Position numbers and translations under genes: made by a program. Shown here in pieces: positions 43,215-57,645 of a DNA stretch of 64,000 bases. The stretch is from Zea mays (Eukaryota > Streptophyta > Magnoliopsida > Poales > Poaceae). The stretch lies in contig NC_050097.1 in assembly GCF_902167145.1 (NCBI RefSeq), positions 229,481,034 to 229,545,033 of the forward strand. The letters run 5' to 3'. The notes beneath the pieces were generated by a model. It did not search any database. It saw nothing but the letters and a program-made list of their open reading frames with translations, and had not been told where the DNA came from. How positions within the stretch are numbered: position 1 is the stretch's first letter; the number at the start of each line of letters is the position of its first letter.

Positions 43215-43243
43215 CCGTCGCAACGCACGGACAACCGACGAGT
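43215..43243 (+). mobile_element. Helitron-like 3' terminus, degenerate
   Basis: CCGTCGCAACGCACGG forms a 4-bp stem with a loop, followed by ACAACCGACGAGT. Grass Helitrons end with a very similar hairpin, GC-rich with CAACGCACGG, then CTAGT about 10 bases on; here the CTAG is CGAG. The element's 5' end is uncertain. Confidence 0.5.
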
Positions 43244-43249
43244 ATATAG

Positions 43250-44590
43250 TAACATAGGAGTTACTACGTACCCCTTGCTAACTTGTAGACATGCATGTCA
43301 CTTTGTTTTTTTAACAAACATACATTGATGCATGCATGCCCATGCATTTTTTACGTCACTTCCCCTCATGCACTATGGGACGATGCAGAAGGCAAACACT
43401 GAGCGGTTGATGTCGAGAGTATATATAACACTACACTATTTCAAACATGCAGTAGCGCGATGGATAAACATGCAGTAGCGCGATGGATAAACAGGCACAC
43501 ACACACACTCTCCGAGAATAATAGAGAGGGGCGCCGCCTGCTGGGACTGGGAGAAATACAAAACTCTCGTCGATGCTTGTTGGCTCTTGCGCCTGTTGCT
43601 TTGCTTCTCGTTCTCCAGCGCGCACAGTATCGGCAGCCTCCTCTACTACGTGCGTAGGACTACAATACATGCACGCACGCACAGTGACACAGGCGAGCAC
43701 GCGCAGCGGCGCCGAGCCGGCCAGAGACGCAGCCCGCCCGCGGCAGGCACAGCACAGGTGACAGCACCGGCCTGGGTGCACTCTCTCTCTCTCACACACA
43801 CACGGTGTACTAGGTGCAGCGCGAACAGCAGATGTAGTAGGGGCAGAGTCGCTGTCGAGGACACAGGACTGTAGTCACTGCCTATGCCACGACGCCAAGC
43901 CAAATTCTCAAAGAGCATACACGTCAGAGAGAGAACAGAGTGAGAGAGAGAGAGAGAGAGGACAAAAGGCATATATCCAAACACGTATCCCTACTCGTGC
44001 ATGCACTGCTAACTGAAGCCAGCTGCAGGGTACGTAGGCTTTAATTTCTAGCCCCACTACGTAGGGATTGCTTAAATTATAAGACGGGTCTATGTTATAT
44101 ATATGTCTAGTTCTACGCTCCATATACAGTTGGATGTGTGCATGAGTATGGTTTATCTGTTGTTTATATAGTAATTGTTTGTATAAAATCATTTATTCTT
44201 AAATTTTTTTTAAAAAAAATGCACAGTACAAATCAAACGTGTGTGTCACCTAAGTCACACTAATGGAACGGGCTGCATTATCAACACTCGGTAAAGCGCT
44301 AAACACTTGATAAAGAGTCGTATTTCAGGAGTGTCACCACCGCTTGTGTATATATGTATTACCATCAGCCTGCGTTATGCCACCGGGAGCAATATACTAG
44401 TACCGCGCTTTTTTTTTTGAATCTGTACGTACGGTACGTGCGTTAGTGGGTATTGGGTAATACACTCACTTATGCAGTCATGACATGCGTTGGCTCGCAG
44501 ACCAGCCTTTGCTTTGTTTTAGTAGATAGAAGGTTGCCCGAAGCGAATCCGGCCGGGAACAGACCACGCCGACGATCGCGCGCCGTGGTC
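43250..44590. other. Intergenic with microsatellites
   Basis: No gene recognised. Contains a 23-bp direct duplication (CATGCAGTAGCGCGATGG at 43446 and 43469), (AC)n at about 43495-43510, a CT/AC run at 43783-43803 and a (GA)n run at about 43936-43960. The small ORFs on both strands are low-complexity. Confidence 0.5.
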
Positions 44591-44599
44591 CATCGGTGG

Positions 44600-44908
44600 G
44601 AAAAAAAATTGGTGCAACCCGCTGCAAACCAGAATGTTTGCAGCCCCTCACAAAAAAAAAGTTTGACCTCACCCGCAGCAGCGCTCTAAAAAAAGAGATT
44701 TGGCCCCACCCGCAGCAGCATTAACACAACTAAAACATTATCTGGTGAACCTACAGGTGTGGTCAATCCTCTTTTTTTGTGAGGGACTGCAAACATTCTA
44801 GTTTGCAGCCGTCTGCACCAATTTTTTTTCCCGATATTTGGTGGATCTACAGGGTCAGTCCTCTTTTTTTTTGCGAGGGACTGCAAACAGCACCAAATTT
44901 TTTTCCCC
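44600..44908. mobile_element. 309-bp foldback MITE with 9-bp target duplication (MULE-like)
   Basis: CATCGGTGG occurs at 44591-44599 and 44909-44917 as a direct duplication. The ends are inverted repeats: left GAAAAAAAATTGGTGC, right (reverse complement) GGGGAAAAAAATTTGGTGC. Inside, a longer inverted repeat pairs 44608-44668 with 44760-44823 through TGCAAAC-AGAATGTTTGCAG and CCCTCACAAAAAAA. A 9-bp TSD is characteristic of Mutator-like elements. No coding capacity. Confidence 0.75.
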
Positions 44909-45300
44909 CATCGGTGGCGTCGTCGCTAGTGTATTGTATGCGACACTGAGTCTGTGACGCATTCAGGAGGGAATTTTAATTTGTTCCCATGCAAGTCCAA
45001 ACAAACCAATGCAATATTCATGTCCAAGCGCGCGGACGCAGGCGGCAGGTCCTCCTTACACACACACACACACACGATGACACCATCAGAGACAGACAGA
45101 CGAATAGACGATCAGTCGTCTGTATCTGTCTGCAATTCCAATTCTGCAGCATGCGAATAAAAATGTACAGTACAATGTAAGAAAGAATGTAACGTACACG
45201 CACAGCTAGCATGCCGAGAGGAAGGAGCGTTGCACGAGGACTAATAAGTCATGACATGACATTTCCTATATTACAAAGCCGGTAAGAAACGGGCTCTCTG

Positions 45301-45905
45301 GTGGTGTCCACGTCAGTAATTTCAATATCAGCCGCACGATCCGGCGTCAACGGCCACAGAACGCATGAAACCAAAATCCAGCAACGTCCGCTTCCAAATC
45401 TCCACGAGTGCACGGGAATCTTCCGGAGAGCACTGAGGGGATCGTGTCAAATCTCCACCGTTCCACCCCGTCCCGCCGTCCGCATGCTCCTGCTGCCGCC
45501 TCACCGCCGTCATGTTCTCTATGGCGCTCCCGCTGGCTCTCACGCTCCGCCTCAGCCTGCCATTGCCACCACCGTCTTGCCCGCTGCCCCGCCGCCGCTC
45601 GCAGGCTCCTCCGCCCCATTCTCGGGATCTGGTGTTGGGTCACCTCCTCCAGCTCCGGCTATGCTTCGTCGTCCGTGCCCTCCCCGTCCCTCGTCGCGTT
45701 CGGGTGGGCCCCGCCCATGACTCTCACGATGTCACTCCTCGGCTCCTCGCCCCCTCCGCGCACAGCAGTGTCAGCGTCTTCAGGTGCCTCTTCGTTGCGG
45801 TGCTGGTGCCAACCGCGGAGCAAGACGGAGACTGCGAGGGACGTTGATTCGGATGCTTCAGTACGCGCGAGGGCTGGGCTGGGCGACCTGGGTTGATGCT
45901 TCGAA
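45301..45905. other. GC-rich block with ORFs on both strands, possible captured exon
   Basis: A 139-codon plus-strand ORF (45301-45720) and overlapping ORFs on both strands are Pro/Ala/Arg-rich and match no family I know. On the plus strand GAAAAG|GTATGAG at 45907 would serve as a splice donor. The composition contrast with the AT-rich surroundings suggests a captured promoter/first exon, but no product can be named. Confidence 0.3.
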
Positions 45906-46229
45906 AAGGTATGAGCCATTCTCCTCCTCCCTACAACCTTCATCTTCTCCGAAACTTTTACTGAATGTGACATCGCAGCGCCAGATCCATCCTAAAGAGT
46001 TATAGCTTCATACGAAAAAACAGGTTAGTTCCTCTTTATTTTTTAGAACGGGCACTTACAATACCATTTTTTCACTGTGAAGAAAAGGGACAAAAAGGGA
46101 TTCTCACCTGAACAGCAGATTACTAGATCAGATACGGACTGGTGATGTTGACTAAATTAATTACTATAAAGTACGCCATCGTCGTTGCCTGGAAGCTAGA
46201 AAGAAATCAGTTTATACTAACTCAAAACG

Positions 46230-46400
46230 AATAATATATATAATGCACATTTAACTAACTAAAAAAAGATAGAAAGACTTCAGCTCACCAACATATACGG
46301 TATCTGCATCTGTGAATAATATATATGATGCACATTTAACTAACTCAAAAAAGAGAGAAAGACTTCAGCTCACCATCGTATACGGTATCTGCATCTGTGT
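46230..46400. repeat. 85-bp tandem duplication
   Basis: The segment with ATGCACATTTAACTAACT, AGAAAGACTTCAGCTCACCA and ATACGGTATCTGCATCTGTG is present twice, 85 bp apart (GCACAT at 46245 and 46330), with few differences. Confidence 0.9.
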
Positions 46401-47204
46401 TCTACATATGTAGGCTGAGAAGTAAACTAAAAGTTTCTACAATATAGAACAATTATTAGGAACATAGAAAATATGGTATGAGGAAATATGTGAAACATTG
46501 TGCACAAGAAACGTTTATTCTGGTGATGGGTGTAATTGGATCACCACCTCTATTGTCATGCATACATTAGTTGTTAATATTGATGTTTCTTATCAATAAA
46601 TCTATTCAATGTCAAAACATGATTTAACCACAACTCCTAAAATTATGAAGGTACTCCTCATGCCCGACATGTATGCAGGGACAATATCATATATGTAGCT
46701 ATTATTTTTTTATTTGCATGGCTGGCAAATGGTTTGTAGCTATACCAAATTTGCATGAAAAAGAAAAAAACTAAAATTTATCATACTCATAACTGTCATA
46801 CTTATTATGTATGATTAGATTTGTCATTAAACAATTTACAAAGCATGTCTGATCATACATGTTAAGATCAAAGTTCAAAATCTGTTATATATGGTATAAT
46901 ACCTCTGAGAGGATAACGACTATTACAACATCTTTATATTCTTAACATGTATGAATTCGATAATTGACATGGTACTATGTCTTTTATAAAATTTGTCACT
47001 CCCAGGGCTGTTATAATACAATATTGTTAACATGTAAATTTAAAATATAATTTTTCAAAGCTGTTACAAGTTACATAACATCTTTGACATTATAACAACT
47101 TAAAATCTTAACATCAAAGTCAGTAGCTGACTAGCTGGTTTATTGCCCGAGGTCCTACTTCATAATCATATGAAATCAACTTCTATCATGCTATGCTACT
47201 TGGG

Positions 47205-47385
47205 GCCTATTTGGTTTGTTGAGATTCTTAGAATCTAGCACAAAAAATCATAATATGCCAAACATGTCTCATTTTGTATCTAGATTCTAGACAAAAATCT
47301 GAGTATCCAACTACACCTTGATAATATAAGATAATGGGCACATTATCCAAAGCTAAAATCCCATGCCTACCAAACGACACCTTGG
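47205..47385. mobile_element. MITE-like element with degenerate terminal repeats
   Basis: The left end GGGGCCTATTTGGTTT and the reverse complement of the right end AAGGTGTCGTTTGGTA are similar but imperfect. The AT-rich, self-complementary interior (ATTCTAGAT/ATCTAGATTC) is typical of small grass MITEs. No convincing TSD. Confidence 0.35.
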
Positions 47386-48004
47386 AAAGATATCGTGCTT
47401 AAGTTTTGTAATGCAGATTCAATATAACAAGCCAAAATTGTATAGTATACCAAGTTAACAACTCACAAAGACCTTAAATTGTGATAAACCGGTTCAAATT
47501 GATGTCTTGTGCATGTGTTCAATATATGTGGTCTTTTCTCAATATATATGTTTATGTACATTATTATTCACTTACTAATTTGTTATCCTAACTGATTCTG
47601 ATTGCCTGTTATCCTAACCGATTCTACATGCCTGCTCATCTCGCTGGACGAATGCATCTTCAATTTAGCAAAGATTATGACACTTAATGACAACAGGTAT
47701 GGTCAAATAACATAAGCGCCCTGCACGCCCCTCCCCCTTTATTGTTAACCTATTGATCCTCATATTACCTTTTTTCTTGCTATATTCTTATAAATACTTT
47801 CTTCTGTTATCTAAAGCAACACTTTGAACCATGTAAACACCTCGATTCAACAATATAAATATATCAGCTAAATATTCACTTTATTTACACATGACTACAT
47901 GATTGCAACAATTATTACGAATCATTAACTGAAAATGTGTTGGAAGCATGCTGACTGCTTGACAATTCTCAGAGCCGACTCTATTGTTTCTTCATGCATT
48001 TCAG

Positions 48005-48061
48005 AAAAAGCAGGAGGCTCTGAAGCAGCTGAGGAAGAGCCTAACCTTCACCCTTCAAAGA
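48005..48061 (+). pseudogene. TPX2 (WAVE-DAMPENED2-like) exon fragment
   Basis: After a good acceptor (TGCATTTCAG ending at 48004) the plus strand reads KKQEALKQLRKSLTF before diverging and reaching a stop soon after. An ALKQLRKSLTF-like stretch is typical of the TPX2 C-terminal domain of plant microtubule-associated WVD2/WDL proteins. Only about 15 residues match and the next family residues are absent, so this is at best a captured piece within the putative Helitron. Confidence 0.35.
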
Positions 48062-49710
48062 TATATAGAAATGAGTAGATGGCCTCCAATCACTTCCTCA
48101 TTTTTAATGTATTTCAAATGTTCTTGGTACTACAGCAAGCTCATGGTACTTTAATCCTCAATTCCTGAAGCACAGGTCTACTACAGCAGGTACAACAAGA
48201 TAGGATAGAAGACAATACCTTGCAACACTGGCTGTTCCTTTCTCTTTTTTTTGTTTTTTCCCGTTCACAAATATGCTTCTCTGTAGTCGTAATTTTACAG
48301 TTAGCTACAATAATCTAATAACATAGCAATTCCATAATTTGAGCCGAAGTTGTGGTTGAAGCCTGTACTTATCATTATTTTCCATATATACACAACTAAT
48401 ACAGAATATGACACCACAAAAAGTATTCTTCAAGAGAACTAAATAGATATTTGCACTAACACTTGCTCTTGTCTCATCCAAAATTTGACATTATCTGAAG
48501 GTTACAAAACAGTGAGCTACAACTGATACAACCCACTGCAACCGAAGAAGAAATTCAGAATTCCTAGCCACCAAACTACGAAGACAAAAATGTCGAGGAG
48601 TTGCTTTATATAGATCCAGACATGTTTCCTGTAATCACTGTCACCTGCTCCTATATTCCACTTCTTTTGTACATCAACAATGTGATATACTGCATCTTTT
48701 TTTTCTCTTTTGTGATGCAGCCACAAGGTTATAGATGCACTGTCACTATTCACGCATTATACAAGATATATAGCAGATGGTGGTTCCCATTTTGCACCAC
48801 TCATCAAGAGCAACAACACTTTTGGAGAGATGTATCTGTATAAATATAAACCAGCTGTTGGACTATTTCTGATCTGTATATATTGAAGCAGCGCCTAGAA
48901 ACATATTGTTACCAGCTCTTGGTGCACACTACTTTAATACTACTTAATATGTATTATAGTCTCAGTTCACTCTCCAGCTGACATAAATGCTACAATTCCA
49001 TTGACAGCTGCTGCCAAAAAAGCTTGCATTTGGCCTGATACTTATGCACTCATGTCCTGAATAACGATTATTCTACATGTGCAAGTGTTCATGACATAGC
49101 ATCAAGTTTTACATGCTTATAAAACAAGATTTTACACCATAATTTCACACGCGCCCATGGGCGCGCTCCATACACTAGTGACATATACCCGTAGTGATTT
49201 GGAAGAGAGAGAGAGAGAGGTCAGTCATCCATGCAGATTTGGATAGGATTTGAGATGACAGGGTTTTGCAGCACATCTACGTGTAAAAACACCAGGCTTC
49301 CTAAAGCAGAAATACGTTTTTTAATTTTTAGATATCATATTTGACTATTTATCTTATTCACTTTTTCACACAAATAACAAATAAAAAGGTTATTGTTAAA
49401 GTATCTTCAAGGACGATACAATAAGTCATAACAAAATAAATAATATTTACACCAGCTTTTGAATCAAACACAGTCTATTAAATAAGGGCAACATATCTAG
49501 TGTGAAAAGAATTAAAGTGTTCACATCAAATTTTGCCAATCCGATCTATTGTCTGAGGGAGGCCAAGTATAATCCTACAGTCGACGGCGTGGGGATTGTG
49601 TACTCCTATCTTAGTACAAGTTACTATAATTAATTAAAATACATGACCTAGCTAGCAGCCTTAATTATCGTATCTCTTATCTTATTTTAAGCTCCACTCT
49701 ATAAGGTGTC

Positions 49711-50080
49711 TACTCCTAAAAAGCACAAGTTTCGTATATCATGTGCCGTGTGTCACATGCGAAGCATCTGTTTTTATCCACCCATATCTCACCTAACAAC
49801 TAGACCGTTACCTCCAGACGGGTCATAAGAAAACACCCAAGTCCAAGATGACGCGAACGTACCCACACGCAACGCAGTACTCCCGGACGATACTATCTCT
49901 ATACTCTTTTAAAGCACGAGTTTTGTGCGTGCGCCATGTGTCACATACGAAGCGCGTAGATATGTTTCTTGTCCCTCACGTCTCAACTAACAATGAGGTC
50001 GTTACCTCCTAGATGGGCTATGAGAAAACTCTCAAGCCCAATATGAAATAAAGTCACATGCAGCGCTCCTGGATAGTACC
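49711..50080. repeat. 191-bp direct repeat with Helitron-end-like starts
   Basis: Two copies begin TACTCCTAAAAAGCACAAG (about 49711) and TACTCTTTTAAAGCACGAG (about 49902). They share GTGTCACAT-CGAAGC, CTAACAA, GTTACCTCC and GAAAAC-C-CAAG-CCAA. AAGCAC at 49721 and 49912 gives the period. The shared start resembles the motif at 41957. Confidence 0.7.
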
Positions 50081-50207
50081 ACGTCACTAGCTGAAGTAGG
50101 ACGAGCGGCCGAGCGAGCTATAAAAAAGGGTATGTATTCTTTTCAACTCATACATTTTGCAGTATACATAGTTTAATATCTGGTATGTGGGCTATATGTC
50201 AAATTTA

Positions 50208-50296
50208 ATTTTAAATTTATTTTTATAGGGAGGTTCTACTTTAGTTTTAAATTTATTTTTATAGGGAGGTTCTACTTTAGTTTTAAATTTATTTTT
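50208..50296. repeat. 36-bp tandem repeat
   Basis: ATAGGGAGGTTCTACTTTAG plus TTTTAAATTTATTTTT repeats with a 36-bp period (ATAG at 50225 and 50261), a little over two copies. Confidence 0.9.
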
Positions 50297-50927
50297 AAGA
50301 GGGTCTATCGCACTGGCTTACCATTAGACCATCGGATATCAAATGATTGTTGCATTATAACATCAAATATGATTGGTGTACCGTTACAACGTACCTATGT
50401 TATACTAATATAGTAATATAGTTTACAATGTATATGGCCATATGCATGGTTTTATATTATTTATATAGTAGAGTTTGAAATAGTAGATAGCATCGATAGT
50501 CATGAATGAAACCGTCGTGCAGGAATTGGCTGGAATCTTTTTTTATTGGTACTACGACACGTACCAGGAGGGCCTCTGGACTGCTGCTGACAATGCATGC
50601 CCTGCCGCGACCTTGGCACTGCCGGCCGCTAGCCGCCGCTGTCATGCCATGCCACCACGGCACATTGTACTGGTCGCTCGGTGCCTCACCCAACCAATGC
50701 AACCTCCACCTGGGATTTTGGAATCTTGGAATCCCAAGACAAGAAAAAAGGGAGCATGCATGCATGTGAGACGTGTGTCGTTCTCGTCTCGGATGGATGA
50801 ATTATTGCAGCTGCCCTTGGGTCTCTCGTCCTAGCTTGGACGTCCTACTGGGCAATGACATGGCATACATGCATGATACGTACGTACATGTACATCGAGT
50901 GGGGGATATGCTAGTAGGACGCCACGG

Positions 50928-51830
50928 GTGAGAGGAACGACGAAAAGGCCAAGAGAGAAAATAATAATAATTGATGAGTCGACAAAGCAGAGCAGGCTTG
51001 TTAAGCAGGTGTTGGATTCATCATCCTCAGATGACGAAGAAGAATTCTTTTTCAATGTCGTGCATTTGGTCATTGATGGAGATCAGTTTGATGAAGAATC
51101 GAGACGCCGCAGTTCTGTTCATGGCCGTCAAACTGTTCGACGTAATAGAGAGGAAGGACATGCGAGGCTATATCAAGATTATTTTGCAGATTATCCAACC
51201 TATAGCTCAAGTTATTTTAGGCAAAGGTATGGAATCAATTATTCCATGTTGGTTACCTTGAATTGTAATAATTTGATTTGGGTTTGATTAATATATCTAT
51301 ATAGGTTTTGAATGCGGCGTACACTTTTTATACGCATTCTCAATGCTATTGAGCAGCATGGTGAATATTTTGTTCAAAAAAGAAACGCAACAGGAAAGCT
51401 TGGGTTATCTAGTTTGCAGAAGGTTATTGCTGCTTTTTTGGATGCTAACTTATGGAATGACAACTGATGCTACAGATGATTACATTCACATTGGTGATTG
51501 GTGAGAGTATTGCTGTTGAAAGTCTATGAAGGTTTGTCACAACTATTGTTCAAGTTTTTGGAGATGAGTACTTGAGAGAGCCCGACGAATATGACATTGC
51601 TAGATTACTTGCAGTTAATGGGAGTAGATGTTTTACATGTATGCTTGGGTCCATAGATTACATGCACTGGAGGTGGAAAAATTGCCCGTCTGCATTACAA
51701 GGTATGTACAGTGGACATGTGCATGAACCTACAATTATACTAGAAGCATGACTTCAAAAGATCTTTGGATTTGGCATGTTTTCTTTGGAATGCCTAGGAC
51801 GCGTAATGACATCAACGTAAAGCAGATGTG
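50928..51830 (+). pseudogene. PIF/Harbinger-type (HARBI1-like) transposase remnant
   Basis: The first block (50928-51287) reads MRGTTKRPREKIIIIDESTK, an acidic SSSSDDEEEFFF stretch, RLYQDYFADYPTYSSSYFRQRYGIN. Further on, across frame changes and stops, come YLREPDEYDIARLLAVNG, then CMLGSIDYMHWRWKNCPSAL and GMYSGHVHEPTIILEA. GSIDYMHW-W--CP is the hallmark first catalytic-Asp block of the PIF/Harbinger DDE nuclease as seen in plant HARBI1-like proteins. The later catalytic Asp and Glu blocks are not visible. It is a decayed, partial gene, and no terminal repeats were found around it. Confidence 0.8.
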
Positions 51831-51994
51831 TCCGGTAGCGCTTGGTATGATTTCTAACAGTAATGGAGACCGGTAGTGATTGTCAGTTTTATCTTAGGAC
51901 TAGTTTGAAGGGGATTTGAGTTTCCAAAATAGCCCTTAGTGAATAAGACGAGTGACTAAAGTTTTTTTAAAAGAGTCAACGGTGTCATATATAT

Positions 51995-52012
51995 TTATGA
52001 ACGGAGGGAGTA
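51995..52012. mobile_element. Stowaway-like MITE end
   Basis: GAACGGAGGGAGTA matches the inner-to-outer end of grass Stowaway MITEs (terminus CTCCCTCCGTTC with TA target). The partner end is not seen, so this is a fragment. Confidence 0.45.
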
Positions 52013-52030
52013 TGTTTTTTTTTTGCTATA

Positions 52031-52080
52031 GTCCACGAGCTAAATGAAATAGAGTGTCCACGAGCTAAATGAAATAGAGC
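52031..52080. repeat. 25-bp tandem duplication
   Basis: GTCCACGAGCTAAATGAAAT plus AGAGT is present twice (52031 and 52056). Confidence 0.9.
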
Positions 52081-52082
52081 TT

Positions 52083-54165
52083 AAGTTGGCGAACGGGGTG
52101 AGGCAGCCCTCTTACTCAATATCTTAACGAACTAAGCTAAGGAGCTAGCTTGTTGGGCCAGCTCGAGTTATTACATCCAGCGGTTGTCCTAAATAGCCCC
52201 GGGCCCTAATAATGCAACTTCATGTATACGTACTAGCTAGCACAGGATCAGTAAACCACTTCATTAGCAGCGCATCAACAATAGTACCTGCTAGCGCGCA
52301 GACTGCAAATTAAAGTAGGTGTTCCAGAAGGCAAGCGATCTCCTCCGGCTTTACTCCAAAAGGCAGCAGCATGAGTTGAAGGTCGCCAAGGCCCTACCTA
52401 TATGAATTAATATTCGAATGAAATAAAATTTAGGTTTAGATGAAGCACTTTTAGAGAAGTGATCTCAGTTTAGACGACTGAAATCGTCTAACCGGAGACC
52501 CCCTCCATAGAACATCCGCTGCAGTTTTCAGGCTTTGCGTAGTACTTACTACTACTCTTAAAGCCTGGGAGAGCATGTGGGCCGGGACGGCCACAACACA
52601 CGCCTTACCTTAGATTTAATTTATATGTGGCGCCATCTTTTTAGACACCGAGACGTCCCCTTGCGCTTGAGCGTGATTAGTTTTTGTCCTAAAGCTGGGA
52701 GCAGCTTGTGTTAGCTCAATAATTGCACGGGGTTGCCTGCCTGTTCATCCTTTTCATAACACAGCAGGGGCTTGTCGTCCCTCTAGCTTTGTAAGTAGCA
52801 TTGTGTAACTGCCGGCTGCTGTGTTACCGGCAGAGTTTCTTGATGCACGCGTAGCTTGTGAAGATCCCGTTTCTTCTTTATGGTTCGGGTGGGGAATCTT
52901 GGTGTTCGCATCTGTAATACTGTTTCCTTCCTGAAAATTTGCGAGACAGTGGTCTCAGCAGCGCTAAAAGCCAATCAATCACTCAGGCAGTCAGCCAGCC
53001 AGCCTCGCTGCCGTCGCAACACAGAGTCAGAGAGATAGATAGATAGATGCTCGACGGACAAGACCCCTGGGCAAGAAACCAAAGGCGTGGTACCAGACAG
53101 ACAGAAGCCGGATGTCGCTCCACGGAAAAAACAGGCGCTCGCGTCCATTTGCAAACCGTAATTAGCGCAGGGTCACATGCCACTCCAGACCACCACGGCC
53201 TTTTGCCTCTGCACTCACTCCTGCCCCTTCCTGTCCGTGTGCCTTTTGCCTCCTGCCTGCCCTCTGGGTTATACTTACTAGCCGGATGCATGTGTCGTTG
53301 TACGCGCTACATTCTTCTGTACCGTACAGATGAAATTCCATGATTATTAACTTTCAGAGTTTTTTTTTCCTTCTTCTTCAGTGCTCTAGAAAGGTTTGTT
53401 CAAGTAAAATTAACACAGACTGTATTTTCATCAGTTTGTATTTTTCATCTTCGGTACTTATTACATCCTGTATAACTTCAACTATGATGCCGTTATGTTT
53501 ACTTTTTACTCTCTTTTTTTTCGTCTGTTTGTTTCTAGGGCCACTTCCTAGGTTCTAAGCAGCCACGTGAACACAGCAACTGTATAACTTCAACTATGCT
53601 GCCGTTATGTCTGTTGAAAGGCGTGCCGTGACGTGGACGAAATGCGCCCCACACCCACGGTTGCTTCAACTTCAACGGTTCAACCCCACCCACAATTCTG
53701 GCCGAACTTCAGTGTGGCATGTAGCTAAAAGCCTAAAACACACACTCTTTAAAATATATGGGATTTTTATTTCCCGTTCCTGTGGTTGTGAATGCAACTA
53801 GTCGATGGAACACTTGAATAGTTTTCTTCTCACAGAGAAACTAGTAGTCGATGGAAGGAAACAATTGGTCACATTGGCCTGTGTGAATCATGACGCTGAC
53901 AAGCGGGGACGAAGTCCCCACCACTTACTTACTGCGCAGAGGGCGAGCAGCCGGATAAACGAAAGCGCAACTGTGGAAGCCCTAAAGGCCTACTTTCTGT
54001 AATGCACCAAAGGCTTTTGCCCCCCTTGGGCCCATCTTGTCCCTCTCGACGCGCGCGCTTTCATGTCATGTGATGACCTGCTAAACAATTTGTTCACGGC
54101 TCAGGTCAGGCATATTTCTCCAAACGTACTCTAGTGGTGTGATTTAAAACTGGTGGGCAGAACAT
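52083..54165. other. Intergenic, no gene recognised
   Basis: No conserved protein on either strand. A direct repeat of about 29 bp (TGTATAACTTCAACTATG-TG then CCGTTATGT) occurs at 53469 and 53581. Short ORFs, such as the one at 53047-53343, look random. Confidence 0.5.
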
Positions 54166-54168
54166 TAA

Positions 54169-54306
54169 GGCCTACTTTAGGTACTCTAGTAATAAATGTG
54201 ATTGGAGTGAATTGAGATGTATTGAGAGAATATTTGATCTATTAGGGATTTACATCTTTTTCAATCCCACCAAAACACTCTAATCCCAAAGTATCCAAAC
54301 TAGGCC
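54169..54306. mobile_element. 138-bp Tourist-like MITE
   Basis: Starts GGCCTACTTTAGGTACTCT and ends with its approximate inverse GTATCCAAACTAGGCC, flanked by TAA at 54166-54168 and 54307-54309. A TAA target duplication and GGCC ends fit a PIF/Harbinger (Tourist) MITE. It lies about 340 bp upstream of the carboxypeptidase TATA box. Confidence 0.7.
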
Positions 54307-54607
54307 TAAAAGAAAAAGGAATTTGAGAAAGTCAATGTCCATCCGGTGCAAAAAAAGCTCCGTTCGCTGCGACTTACTGTGGCTTTAATCTGACTGTGGT
54401 TACGATGCTTACCTTGTTCGTCAAACTAGGCACATGGGGCTGCTCCGCTGCTGCATCATCTTAATCCTGAACCCAATCGACGTTCAGAGAAAAAAAAATG
54501 GGAAGCGTTAAGCAACTGTTGCTCCAACCCTTAACTTAATCCTGATCACATGTGACTGCATCTATGTTTGTTTAGAGAGGACTGACAAACCACGCCAACA
54601 GCCCTAA

Positions 54608-57645
<3,038 letters not shown>

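Larger units (their letters stand above)
45264..49178 (+). mobile_element. Candidate non-autonomous Helitron with captured gene fragments
   Basis: The right end carries a perfect 16-nt palindrome, CGCGCCCATGGGCGCG (49150-49165), then nine bases and CTAG|T (49175-49178), the expected Helitron 3' architecture. The left end TCCTATATTACAAAGCC (45264) resembles the grass Helitron start TCT-TA-TA, but the base before it is T rather than the usual A. The interior has a GC-rich block, a TPX2-like exon at about 48005 and AT-rich intron-like DNA. No helicase is seen. The 3' end is better supported than the 5' end. Confidence 0.45.

Noticed and set aside
43431..43984. Cysteine-rich minus-strand ORFs
   Set aside because: Built from microsatellite and low-complexity DNA; no domain or conserved start.
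50502..50834. ORF of 110 aa before the PIF remnant
   Set aside because: No motif, and equal-length ORFs occur on the other strand; probably chance.
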